A stretch of DNA of 64,000 bases from assembly GCA_900618795.1 (NCBI GenBank), contig UYJD01000004.1:1824726-1888725 (forward strand), given 5' to 3'. The stretch comes from Cyanodermella asteris. Its lineage: Eukaryota > Ascomycota > Lecanoromycetes > Ostropales > Stictidaceae. The notes below the pieces were generated by a model. It was not told the DNA's origin, did not search any database, and saw only the letters and a list, made by a program, of their open reading frames with translations. The translations under genes and the position numbers were made by a program. This document shows positions 20,589-31,226 of this stretch, piece after piece; within the stretch, counting starts at the first letter, position 1; the number at the start of each line of letters is the position of its first letter.

Positions 20589-22276
20589 ATGGTATGTGCG
20601 CTTTGGAGCTTGAAAGACTACCGCTAATGCTGTACAGTCCCGTTTCGACAACCCAACGCAGATCTTTGGCCAGGATGTCACGGAAGAGAAGGGTGAGAAT
20701 GCGCGTCTCTCCGCATTTGTCGGTGCGATCGCCGTCGGTGATTTGGTAAAGAGTACACTGGGGCCTAAGGGCATGGACAAGATTCTCCAATCTGGGTGCG
20801 TACGGTGGTCACGATTCTGGCTGGCCAGATCTAACGAGAGGCAGATCCACGGGCGAAATCATGGTTACAAATGACGGTGCGACGATCCTCAAGGCCATTG
20901 CTCTCGACAATGCCGCGGCGAAGGTGCTGGTGAACATTTCGAAAGTCCAGGATGACGAAGTCGGCGATGGCACAACGTCAGTCACGGTTCTGGCGGCCGA
21001 GCTCCTGCGTGAGGCGGAGAAGCTGGTCGAGAAGAAGATCCATCCTCAGACAATTATCGAAGGTTACCGAATAGCTAGTGCAGCGGCTCTGGGAGCTCTC
21101 GAGAAAGCCGCGGTCAACAACAGTTCAGACAAAGCTGCCTTCCGCCAGGATTTGCTCTCGATTGCGAGAACGACACTTTCCTCCAAGGTTCTGAGCCAGG
21201 ACCGAGATCAGTTCGCTGAAATGGCTGTGGATGCGGTTCTCAGATTACGCGGTTCGGACCTCTCACATATCCAGATAATCAAGAAAGCCGGCGGCAAGCT
21301 GAGTGACTCATACCTGGACGAAGGCTTCATTCTGGACAAGAAAATAGGCGTCAACCAGCCGAAGAGGCTGGAGAAGGCCAAGATTCTCGTTGCAAACACT
21401 GCCATGGATACAGACAAGGTCAAGATCTTTGGCGCAAGGGTCAAGGTCGAAAGTACGGGTAGACTGGCAGAGTTGGAGAAGGCGGAGAAGGAGAAGATGA
21501 AGGCAAAAGTGGATCGCATCAAGGCACACGGCATCAACTGTTTCGTCAACCGACAACTCATCTACAACTGGCCAGAGCAGCTTTTCAGTGATGCAGGCAT
21601 CGTCAGCATTGAACACGCAGACTTTGACGGCATTGAAAGATTAGCCTTGGTGACTGGCGGAGAGATTGCAAGCACATTCGACCACCCCGACCAGGTCAAG
21701 CTCGGCCAGTGCGATCTCATCGAGGAGGTCATCATCGGCGAAGACACCTTGATCAAGTTCTCCGGGGTCGCAGCAGGCCAGGCCTGTACGGTGGTCCTCC
21801 GTGGCGCCACCGAGCAGCTTTTGGACGAGGCAGAGCGATCGCTGCACGATGCTCTCGCCGTCCTCTCACAGACAGTCCGTGAGCCACGTACAACACTTGG
21901 TGGCGGCTGCGCTGAGATGGTCATGGCCAAGGCCGTCGACCAGGCTGCTCACGGTGTCGCCGGAAAAAAGGCCATCGCGGTCGACGCTTTCTCATCCGCC
22001 CTTCGACAGCTCCCTACCATTCTCGCAGACAACGCCGGTCTCGACTCGAGCGACCTGGTGGCACGACTACGCGAGGCCATCTACAAAGGCATGACTAGCT
22101 CAGGCCTCGATTTGATGAAGCCTGGTGGAGGAATTGCCGACATGCGAGATCTTGGTGTTGTTGAGAGCTACAAGCTGAAGATGGCAGTCGTGTCATCTGC
22201 ATCAGAGGCAGCAGAGTTGTTGCTCCGCGTGGACAACATCATCAGAAGCGCACCGCGCAGGCGCGAGCGTATGTGA
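20589..22276 (+). CDS. CCT2: T-complex protein 1 subunit beta (chaperonin CCT2)
   Basis: Three exons: the ATG alone (20589-20591), 20638-20795 and 20845-22276, giving 530 residues, close to the usual 525-535. The N-terminus becomes [12 protein letters not shown], which matches this subunit's NPTQIFG start and fixes the first intron directly after ATG. Group II chaperonin motifs are intact: [19 protein letters not shown], the ATPase motif [15 protein letters not shown] and GGGCAEM near residue 400. It is one of eight subunits of the cytosolic TRiC/CCT ring that folds actin, tubulin and WD-repeat proteins using ATP. The family and subunit assignment are firm. Confidence 0.97.
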
Positions 22277-23172
22277 GCGAGGCGGACAAAATCGAAATTT
22301 ATTCTGTACGGGCGAATCAACCAACGAGTACACATGAATAGAGATGTCCAGCATTTTCAGGAGCGGCGTCGCAGGACGAGACTCGATAGTGCCGGAGAAC
22401 AGAAACAAGAGTCGGCCTGGCACTGGGCCACCATTGTGAAACATGCGCGCCACGCAGGGGACAGAAGCATGTCTGTGGACGGTTCTGCCACAAGCAGGCA
22501 TGGCAGCGACCCTGGAGGCAAGTAAGTCGTACGTGCTGGACACCAGGCGGATAAATGTAGTGGAGTGTAGTGTAAACAACAATCTCCAGCCGGGTTGCAG
22601 GCGTGACTGTGGAACCAGGGTCCATCGTGTCGCGCTGGTCTGCCAAGGGAATTGGGGAGAAGTCGCCTGAGTCGCTCTCGCATCATCGCCCTCCTCCTTC
22701 TCCTTCGGTTGGCTGCGCCCAGCCCTGATGTCGGCCGCTTCGACTCCCGCCAAGATAAGGTAAACCCCAACCTTCGTTTCAACCTTCATCGTACAACCAC
22801 CTCATCCAGCATTACTACCCATTTCAGAGCCATCTACAACCATGCAGCAAGCGCACTTCTGAGGCTGCCAACGCAGCGTTTGCGACGCACATCACCATTT
22901 GCACGGCTGGGCCACGCATGTCTTGTGGGATTACGGAAGTACGAACTCTATCTAGCGCTGACCACGCCGCATCAAATCCTCACCACACTACACTCCTCGC
23001 CTTTCTCTGTCATTCTCTCCCACTTTCAACCTCACCACGGCTCCAGAATTGACACCAACTAGGCGGAGAGGCACCACTGCTGCCTCGATGACCGCTCAAG
23101 AGGAGGTACCGGTTATTGACAACATATCCACACAACACGTCGGTCTCCAGCGCCGGATCAGTCGTACTCGAC
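22277..23172. other. CCT2-IRE1 spacer with the IRE1 leader
   Basis: About 900 bp lies between the CCT2 stop and the IRE1 ATG. It contains several upstream ATGs in its last 350 bp, including a very short one near 22842 (MQQAHF then stop) and the overlapping one at 23088. Confidence 0.55.
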
Positions 23173-23183
23173 ATGCCTCGTAA
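23088..23183 (+). promoter_or_regulatory. uORF overlapping the IRE1 start codon
   Basis: A 31-codon frame begins with ATG at 23088 and ends with TAA at 23181-23183, overlapping the first codons of IRE1 (ATG 23173) in another frame. If the leader is unspliced, ribosomes starting here would bypass the main ATG. Confidence 0.5.
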
Positions 23184-26100
23184 GCGGACCGGAGCTGGAG
23201 GACTCGCCCTTTCAACTCTCGCGGCCTACTTCTTGCTCGCCGTCGCATGGGCTGCCCATCCAAATGACGTGTATCCGCGTCCACAGCATGCCGGCCAGCG
23301 CGCCGCAGGACATCGCGAGTCATTGCGCGAAAAGGGCCCGCGAGGGCCTGGACAAGTCCACGATCTGCAGAATCGTGACGACAAGCACAACAATGAACAC
23401 TCGAACACAATTGATGGCGATTTCGAAATTGAGACTTTGAGCGCCTCCCAGACGTTTGCTCCGGCCCGCCACGACGACATTGGCGGTCTTGCCGTTCGAG
23501 CATCGGATCCTGCAGCTGCCCACCTGTCAGCATATATCAATGACCGGAGCCTGCGGGACTGGGTGATGGAGGATCTGATCCTCATGGCGACCGTCGATGG
23601 CGAAATCCATGCAAGGGACAGGAAGACGGGACAGCACAGATGGGCTCTGTCTTCCGAAGAATTCCCCATGGTCGAGACAACATACAATCGGACAGGCTTG
23701 GCCGAGGATGACGCTTTGCAACGGACGTATTGGGTGGTTGAACCGAGCAACGACGGAGACATTTACCTCTACTTCCCGGGCGACGATGGACGATCCGGCT
23801 ACTTGCGGCGCTTAGAAAAGAGCGTCAAGGACCTGCTCGACCTGTCCCCATACTCGATAGACAACCCAGGCCTGGTATACACCGCCGACAAATCTACGGC
23901 ACTGTTCAGCTTTGACGCCAAGACCGGCAATGTGCTAGCAGCATATGGTGGCACAAGCCGCACGTTTGAGGACATCAAAACGTGCCAGATGCCATCTCCT
24001 TTTGGCGGCTACGTGGAGTCTGAATGCAAATCCGAAGGCTCGATCACCCTTGGAAGATTGACCTACAACATTCGAATACAGCGACCCAATGGGGCGACGT
24101 ACTGTCACATTCGATACTCTCAGTGGATTCCAAATCAGAGAGACGGGGATCTTCACAAGCAACACTCATCCAGCATGGATCAAAGCTATGTCTATGCCTC
24201 TTACAATGGTCGTGTCGTGGCGTTGAAGCAGGACGCAGAGACTAAAAAGGGGCTTTGGAACCAGCAATTGCCAAATCCCGTGGTGAGAGTCTTCGACGTT
24301 GTTCGCCCAGCCCACACGGAGGCCAGAGATACCGAGCTTGTGGTACTTCCCCAGCCTATAGGTCCATTAGGCCAGGATAGTGTCTCAGATGGCAAGGACG
24401 ATATCCTTCGTGTCTACGTTAACCAGACCAAGCCCGAAAGCTTCTACGCACTGTCGGAGCGCAGCTATCCTACTGTGACCCAAGGCGCCAAGGATGCGGA
24501 ATGTTATGACAGACTATGGATTCAAAGTCTCGCCACCGCTGGCCACAAAATGACGGATTATGAGACCATTCAGTCCATGATCGGTGTTCACCGACTAGCC
24601 TACGGAAGCGGAGCAGCAGGAACAAATGTCAACCCTAACACCAGGTTTTTGATCGAAGGCCGAAAGGAAGAAGCGGCGAACCGGTCTGTCACTATTTCTA
24701 CAGACAAGCCCGCGCCTGTCACTGGTCCAACAGCCATACCAGCGACACCATCCTCATCAGTCGTTGCCAACAGCCGGTTCTTGACCTTGATCAGGCACAA
24801 CCCTATTGACATTCTCATCCTTTTCGTTGTCGCCGTCTTCAGTGTGCTGTTGGTGACAAACAGAGTCTCGTTTGCATTACCCCGTGAGAAGCTCAAGTTG
24901 CCGGGCAAAGCGCCGGAAGTCAATGTGACCACAAGCGAACATACTGTGCCAAAGTTGACGACTGTCGAGATGGTTCAAGAGCCCATTTCCAGCGACGAAA
25001 ACGCTCCGGAAGCGCCGAGCACAGCTTCAAATATGGAGGACTTGACGATGCCCGAGCCCGAGCGGAAGCCGGAACCCGAGGCCGAAGTGACGAAGCAAGA
25101 GTCCTCGGGCCAGGCCGAAATTTCTTCTAACACGGACGAGCGACCAATGACACCTCTGACGAAGGCATCGACTACTGAAACAATTGACGACGAACGTTCG
25201 CGTGCCGCTTCTATTGGCGATGAAGGGCCTAGGACCCCCAGGGTCCGTATTGTTGAATTCACAACAGCACGAGACGGGGATGATCCAGACAATAGTGATG
25301 ATGCCACACCCAAAATGAAGAAGAAGAACCGTCGTGGCCAACGGGGCGGCAAAGCCCATCGCAGGAAGAAGAAAAATAACACCGAAGCCGAAAGCGAAGC
25401 CGACGGATCAGGTAGCCTGGAGCTGGCTGTTGAAAAGGCACTGGAAATTGGCAAAGACGCCGAGCCTACCGAAATGCAGCCCGACGCTGTCGTGCCACAA
25501 ACTGCGGGAAATCCGATCAAGGTTGGGGACAATACCCTTCGAATCGGGACGCTTACAGTCTTCGAAGACAAAATTCTTGGCTTTGGAAGTCATGGTACTC
25601 GTGTCTTCCAGGGTACTTTCCGTGATCAAGACGTCGCTGTCAAGGTCATGTTGAGGGAATTTTGCGATGTTGCTTCACAAGAGGTCAAGCTGCTACAGGA
25701 AAGTGACGACCACCGCAACGTTGTTCGTTACTATGACAGAGAGTCTGCTGCAGGCTTCGTGTATATTGCCTTGGAGTTGTGCCCGGCAACGCTGGCTCAA
25801 GTTACGGAGAGGCCGTCCTCGTATGACTCATTGCTGGGTCCGAATGGTCTCGACAGAGTCGATGCCCTGCGTCAGATCACACGAGGTCTTAACCATCTCC
25901 ACTCGTTGAAGATCGTACATCGAGACATCAAGCCCGAAAACATTCTCGTCGCGGCCGGCAAGAAACGCCCCAGGCAGCCCGATGTGATCCAGCCACCGCG
26001 AATGCTGATCAGCGATTTTGGATTGTGTAAGAAGCTCGACGTCGATCAATCCTCATTTCGCGCAACTACAGCTCACGCAGCTGGGACTTCTGGCTGGCGG

Positions 26101-26913
26101 GCTCCTGAACTCCTCGTGGATGAGGACAACGCCGACAACACGAGGCCACCGTCGCTACCAGGGACCCAACACTCGACAAACTCAGAGCCTGTTGTTCTTG
26201 ACACGGTCACAAATCGCCGGGCGACACGAGCTATTGACGTTTTTGCTCTGGGATGCATCTTTTTCTACGTCTTGAGTGGCGGTAATCATCCCTTCGACGG
26301 CTCTTCACGTAGCGAGGGGCGTTACTTCCGTGAAGTGAACATCATCAAAGGACGACACGATCTTTCTGATCTTTCCATCCTTGGAGACTACCGTGGCGAA
26401 GCCGAGAATCTGATTGCAAGCATGATCACGCGCGAGCCCAAAGCCCGCCCTGACACTGGTCAGATCTTGGCCCATCCATTCTTCTGGTCACCCGCCAAAC
26501 GTCTTGAGTTTCTCTGTCATGTTTCCGACGAATTCGAATCCGAGCCTCGCGACCCTCCATCTTGGGAGCTCCAAAACCTGGAAAGTATCGCCGGGATAGT
26601 GTTTAGAGACGCAAACGGCGACTTCCTCAGCAAACTCCCACAGGCGTTCTTGGCAACACTGGCCAAACAGCGGAAGTACCAAGGAGGCAGGATGCTGGAC
26701 GTCCTACGGGCTCTGCGAAACAAGAAGAACCATTACAATGACATGCCACCGAACGTCATGGCGATGGTCGGCAGCCTGCCGGAAGGTTATCTGCTGTTCT
26801 GGACCACCAGATTTCCGTTGCTGCTGATGGGCTGCCACCAGGTAGTGAAAGACTGTGGATGGCACACCAGAGGTCGCTTCAAGAATTATTACGAGGCACC
26901 ACATGAGGATTGA
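23173..26913 (+). CDS. IRE1: Ire1 unfolded-protein sensor kinase/endoribonuclease
   Basis: A single exon of 1246 codons begins at the first in-frame ATG (MPRKRTGAGG). An N-terminal hydrophobic signal covers about residues 10-30, then a luminal PQQ-like sensor domain to about 450. A membrane helix (about 540-565) precedes an acidic and basic linker with a Lys/Arg-rich patch. The kinase (about 800-1110) has VAVKVML, IVHRDIKPENIL, SDFGLCKKL and WRAPELL. The KEN RNase domain (about 1115-1246) keeps the catalytic stretch LRNKKNHYNDMP. All parts of a working Ire1 are present. In fungi it senses unfolded proteins in the ER and cuts the intron of the HAC1/hacA mRNA. An insert of about 30 residues lies after the APE motif of the kinase. 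The overlapping uORF suggests translational control. Confidence 0.97.
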   Translation: MPRKRTGAGGLALSTLAAYFLLAVAWAAHPNDVYPRPQHAGQRAAGHRESLREKGPRGPGQVHDLQNRDDKHNNEHSNTIDGDFEIETLSASQTFAPARHDDIGGLAVRASDPAAAHLSAYINDRSLRDWVMEDLILMATVDGEIHARDRKTGQHRWALSSEEFPMVETTYNRTGLAEDDALQRTYWVVEPSNDGDIYLYFPGDDGRSGYLRRLEKSVKDLLDLSPYSIDNPGLVYTADKSTALFSFDAKTGNVLAAYGGTSRTFEDIKTCQMPSPFGGYVESECKSEGSITLGRLTYNIRIQRPNGATYCHIRYSQWIPNQRDGDLHKQHSSSMDQSYVYASYNGRVVALKQDAETKKGLWNQQLPNPVVRVFDVVRPAHTEARDTELVVLPQPIGPLGQDSVSDGKDDILRVYVNQTKPESFYALSERSYPTVTQGAKDAECYDRLWIQSLATAGHKMTDYETIQSMIGVHRLAYGSGAAGTNVNPNTRFLIEGRKEEAANRSVTISTDKPAPVTGPTAIPATPSSSVVANSRFLTLIRHNPIDILILFVVAVFSVLLVTNRVSFALPREKLKLPGKAPEVNVTTSEHTVPKLTTVEMVQEPISSDENAPEAPSTASNMEDLTMPEPERKPEPEAEVTKQESSGQAEISSNTDERPMTPLTKASTTETIDDERSRAASIGDEGPRTPRVRIVEFTTARDGDDPDNSDDATPKMKKKNRRGQRGGKAHRRKKKNNTEAESEADGSGSLELAVEKALEIGKDAEPTEMQPDAVVPQTAGNPIKVGDNTLRIGTLTVFEDKILGFGSHGTRVFQGTFRDQDVAVKVMLREFCDVASQEVKLLQESDDHRNVVRYYDRESAAGFVYIALELCPATLAQVTERPSSYDSLLGPNGLDRVDALRQITRGLNHLHSLKIVHRDIKPENILVAAGKKRPRQPDVIQPPRMLISDFGLCKKLDVDQSSFRATTAHAAGTSGWRAPELLVDEDNADNTRPPSLPGTQHSTNSEPVVLDTVTNRRATRAIDVFALGCIFFYVLSGGNHPFDGSSRSEGRYFREVNIIKGRHDLSDLSILGDYRGEAENLIASMITREPKARPDTGQILAHPFFWSPAKRLEFLCHVSDEFESEPRDPPSWELQNLESIAGIVFRDANGDFLSKLPQAFLATLAKQRKYQGGRMLDVLRALRNKKNHYNDMPPNVMAMVGSLPEGYLLFWTTRFPLLLMGCHQVVKDCGWHTRGRFKNYYEAPHED

Positions 26914-27415
26914 CGATGAAATGTGTTGAATTGACGGTACTATTGGTGGTGATCTGCAAAATGATTGCGATTGTACTCTACGAAAGAAATGCCCGCAACG
27001 CAAAATTATCTGTACCAGTATGAATTGTTACACAGTACCCCAATCTGGCATAGAAACTCTTTTTCTTATACACGAATATCATTTTAATAAATCGTTGCAA
27101 CGTATAACCCTATTAAATATTTATTGTGGGCCAAGGTAGGCACATACTAGCAGTCTTTCGGCGATCCAGTTTTCACCGTTGCCGCGAATAACAACGTCAA
27201 GATTCGAATGCTCTGACATTCACGACAGATTGAGGCACTCAGATACTTACAGCACGGAACGAGTTGGTCCAAGTCAGCCCAATCTTAAGGCTTGTCAAAA
27301 GCTTGACACCATCATGGCTGCGGTGGCAAATTTACGCAGAACGGGAAGGAGCGACTCACCAGCCGACCACATTCTGCCAATCTGCGGGCCTTGGTGCTCG
27401 CACCAGCTCATTTGA
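26914..27415. other. IRE1-MSH4 spacer
   Basis: About 500 bp of AT-richer sequence separates the two genes. It contains the IRE1 polyadenylation region and the MSH4 promoter; no other feature is visible. Confidence 0.5.
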
Positions 27416-30400
27416 ATGACCTTCCCAGAAATCGTTCCCTTCACACATGAGGGATATCTGGCGTGTCCCACTAACACAATGTCGTCCATGGCCCCTCCGC
27501 CCAGACCTGGCAATACAGATTCGAGCATGTCAGCAGCCAGTGCAGCTTCACGAGCAGCAACATCTCGACCTTCAACTTCTGCAAGCAATACCGGCTCGAA
27601 GCGAGCATCAATCTCGGTGGATCCGGCTGAGCTCATCAGTATACGACAGAAACGCCTGCGCTTCGAAATCGACGCTGCAGCACTTGGATCTGCATCTAGA
27701 CCAACGACCTCCGATTCTACCTCAGCCACATCTACACACCAACAGCCCCAGAGTCGCAGCATCTTGAAGAAATCAGCTCGCGTAGGTACTGCAATATTCA
27801 CAACGTCCACAAACGCCAACTCAACCGCACCGTGCGACGATAGATCGGCCTCTTCCAAAACTGCGACAAAAACGGCTGCAACCGAGACTTCACAAGGGTA
27901 TCGTCCAAGGACGTCTACAACTTACGTGGACACAGGCGTGTCTTCGAGTTCGTCCGTCATTTGTGCAGTTACGGAATCTCGGGGAGTTTCTCCCACTGTT
28001 GGCTTGACCTGTATCAATCTCTCAACCTTTCAGGCAACACTTTGCCAAATCGTGGACAGTCAGATGTACGTGCGCACACTTCAAAAGCTATACACTTGGT
28101 CTCCTAGCATTGTGGCTATATCCAAGCACTATACAGGGCAACCGAATGATGATGTTCGTAGCTGCCGAGATGGAGACTCATACGCAGCTCTTGGACGTCG
28201 ACAAGAAGTATTTTACGGAGAATGACGGCCTTGGTCATCTGCAGCAGCTCGCGCTCACTGACGAGCTGGAAGTGCTGAAAATTGCTCTGGAGGGCCAGTT
28301 CTATGCACTGGCTGCATTCTCGGGTGTAAGTGAGCTTTCAAGCATCTTGAAGCTGTGGTGAATAGCCAATTCGGATCTAGTCGCTGATGTTGCAAGGCCC
28401 TCGAGTGGCTGAATAGAGATGAAGGCCACAACTTTGCACCGAACTCGCTGCGCATTAGTCTGGAGGCGAGTGACGGGAGCATGATGATTGATCCATCAAC
28501 CATTCATTCCTTGGAGCTGATTCAGAATCTACACAATGCAAAATCAAAAGATTCGCTATTCGGCCTGCTGGATGCGACACAAACTCCGATGGGGGCTCGC
28601 CTTCTGCGAAGCTGGATCCTCCAGCCCTCGACACAAGCTGATGTCTTGACCAAGCGCTATGATGCTCTAGATGAGCTTACAAGCTATGAAAGGTTGTTCA
28701 AAGCCACACGCGCCGCGCTCGACCACTTTCCAGACGTGGACAGAATTCTGACGAATATTGTCATCTTACCAAATTCCAAGAACCTGAGTCAATGGCAAGA
28801 TCAGTGCATCAACTACGTACTATTGCTAAAAAAGTTCGTTTTGAGAATCGGTGCCGTTTTCGACGCCTTGTCTCGCGCAAGTAGTGACCTCCTGTCTCAA
28901 ATCGCGGAAGCTTGTGCTCCGGAAACGTACACAAGGATTGTTGAGATGATTGCGGAGACGCTCAACGCTGACACGTCTTTCTCCAGGAAACCTCTCGAAA
29001 TGAAGAACCAGAAACTGTACGCCGTCAAATCGGGAGCTTCTGACCTTCTTGATGTCGCTCGGACCGCGCACCAGGAGACAGCTAACGATGCTCTGGTTCA
29101 TGTGCAAGGCACAAGAGACCGGAATCAGAATGGAGCTGTCTTTTGAACGCAAGCGTGGACACTTCATCAAATTTCCTGCTACCGAGCTGGAGGATAAAGT
29201 CCTCGATCCGGGAATTTTCGTCCACATTTTCAGAAACAAGAAGATGATCGAGTGTCAAACTTTGGACCTGGTAAAAATGAATGCCAAAATGGATGGCTCA
29301 TACAATGAGGTTATGCTTATGAGTCTCGGCGCGGTAACAGAGCTTGTTCAAAGAATCAGAGCTGAGATCGGGCCCTTGTTCAAAATGTCGGAGAGCATCG
29401 CATTGGCGGATGTCCTTTCAGCTCTGGCTGATGTGGCTACCAGACAGGACTACGTTCGACCAAAGCTCTCATCAACAACAGCCATCAAAGCGGCCAGGCA
29501 TCCAATCAAGATAAAGACGTCGAGGATGAAGTTCATTCCCAACGACATCTACGCACCATCGCATGCTCGGCTACAGGTTCTCACAGGATGCAACATGAGT
29601 GGCAAGAGCACTTATATTCGCACAGTTGCATTACTCCAGGTCATGGCGCAAGTAGGCTCGTTCGTACCAGCTGAACACGCCGAGTTCTCCATCCGCAACC
29701 AGCTGTTCGCTCGAGTATCTACTGACGACAGCATCAGCAATAACCTCTCCACGTTTGCTGCTAAAATGCGTGAGACTGCTTACATCTTGGAGCATGTGGA
29801 TGCGAATTCCATGGTCATTGTCGATGAGCTTGGGCGCGGCACAAGTACGACCGATGGTCTTGCCATTGCAATTGCTGTGGCCGAAGAACTGTTGATCAGT
29901 GGTTCGTTGGTATGGTTCGTGACCCACTTCCATGATTTGGCCAAGTTCCTGGACAAGAAAGTGGGAGTGTCAAATCTCCACCTGTCTGTTGACTTGAGTC
30001 GTCAAAACCAGATGTTGATGTTATACACCATCGCATCAGGCTCGGTGCAGGAGGAAACTTATGGCATCTCTCTGGCACGTGTGGCTTGTCTTCCCCCAGG
30101 CATCATTCAGCGAGCACGAGAAGTCGCCACGCACATTCGACAAAAGAGACAGCAGCCCAATGAGCATTCGCGCGCAGCAATTCAGGCCAAAAAGCAGAAA
30201 TTGCTACTCGGCCTCAGGGATCAACTTATCTGGGCAAGTGAAAGTATCATGGGCAGAGCAGAACTGCGGGAATGGATGCAAGCCCTGCAGGACGAGTTGG
30301 TGATTCAAATAGACGACCTCAATATCGCCGAGGAGCGGCTTGACGAAGCTACCGTCACAAGTGAGGATGATAGCAATCTCACAGCAGTTACTACGACAGC

Positions 30401-31226
30401 CGGTCAGGACTCTGCGTCGAGCTGTGCGACTGAGGCCACGACATCTGCAGAGTTCGGACATTCCTTTCCTCGAGAAGATTGCCATGCAGGGTCACCGCCA
30501 AGTGGCCCGAGAATACAGGAAGTCTACCCGGAAGCGTTCAATGAGACGATCACCGATTCGTCCACAATACGTGGTCGCATGCGGCCAATTACAGACCTAG
30601 ATGTCAGTGACTTTGGTGAGCAGACTGATCGCCCGACGAGCCATTCGTCGGACATTATGGTCGGTCAGCACGGTTCTGCGTTCCACTACAGTCAGCAGAT
30701 GCAGCACTGCAATTCCACTTCATTGCCAAAAAGATCGTCGACACCTCACAGATCGAACGAAGACTCTTCCGCATTCACAAGCTCAACGACAAGACATGTG
30801 CAAGCTTCCAGACCTCCAGGCGCAAATGGCAGGTCCAAGAGGGTTCTTCCACCGGTTCCACTGTTTCATGAAGCAGAAATTCCATCTGTTAATCATATTA
30901 ACGCGGGATACTTTCAATCAGGCGCCGAGCCTACCTCTGGTCAGATTGCGGACGGCGAAGATTCGTCGTTCGAGGATCTGCTTGATGATGGACTGAGTGA
31001 AGAAGATGTGCTCGAGGAGGAAGGCTCTGTTCCAGGAAAGTTCTTTCCGGCATTAAAGCCATATCGCGACTGGATTGTGGATCCAGTCGTCCGCCAGATG
31101 GGCAAAGCTCGGCTCATGAGTGGTGCACTGCCAAAAACTTCACCGCCGACGACAGGTCTCTCGAGAGACGACACGAGACTTCTCGACGCATTGCACGATG
31201 AAGAGGCATCGCACACACCTGTTTAA
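27416..31226 (+). CDS. MSH4: MSH4, meiotic MutS homologue, with two frame breaks and a long C-terminal tail
   Basis: The start is ATG 27416 or 27481 (MSSMAPPPRP). After a disordered 150-residue N-terminus come MSH4 domain II (SRGVSPTVGLTCINLSTF, DSQMYVRTLQKL), a canonical 71-bp intron (28326-28396), the clamp and lever domains (AKSKDSLFGLLDATQTPMGARLLRS), and the ATPase with Walker A GCNMSGKST and Walker B VIVDELGRGTST. The reading frame moves by +1 between about 28105 and 28165, and again near 29098-29112, with no acceptable intron at either place. MSH4 pairs with MSH5 to stabilise Holliday junctions for crossovers. Beyond the ATPase and C-terminal dimer helix there is a tail of about 280 residues, Ser/Thr-rich then acidic, not usual in MSH4. 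The gene is either damaged or carries two sequence errors; ATPase motifs are intact. Confidence 0.8.

Noticed and set aside
28026-28136. A 61-bp intron in MSH4 (GTACGT to CCAAG) that would restore the frame
   Set aside because: It would remove YVRTLQKLYTWSPS, a conserved coding segment of MSH4, so a frame break is more likely.
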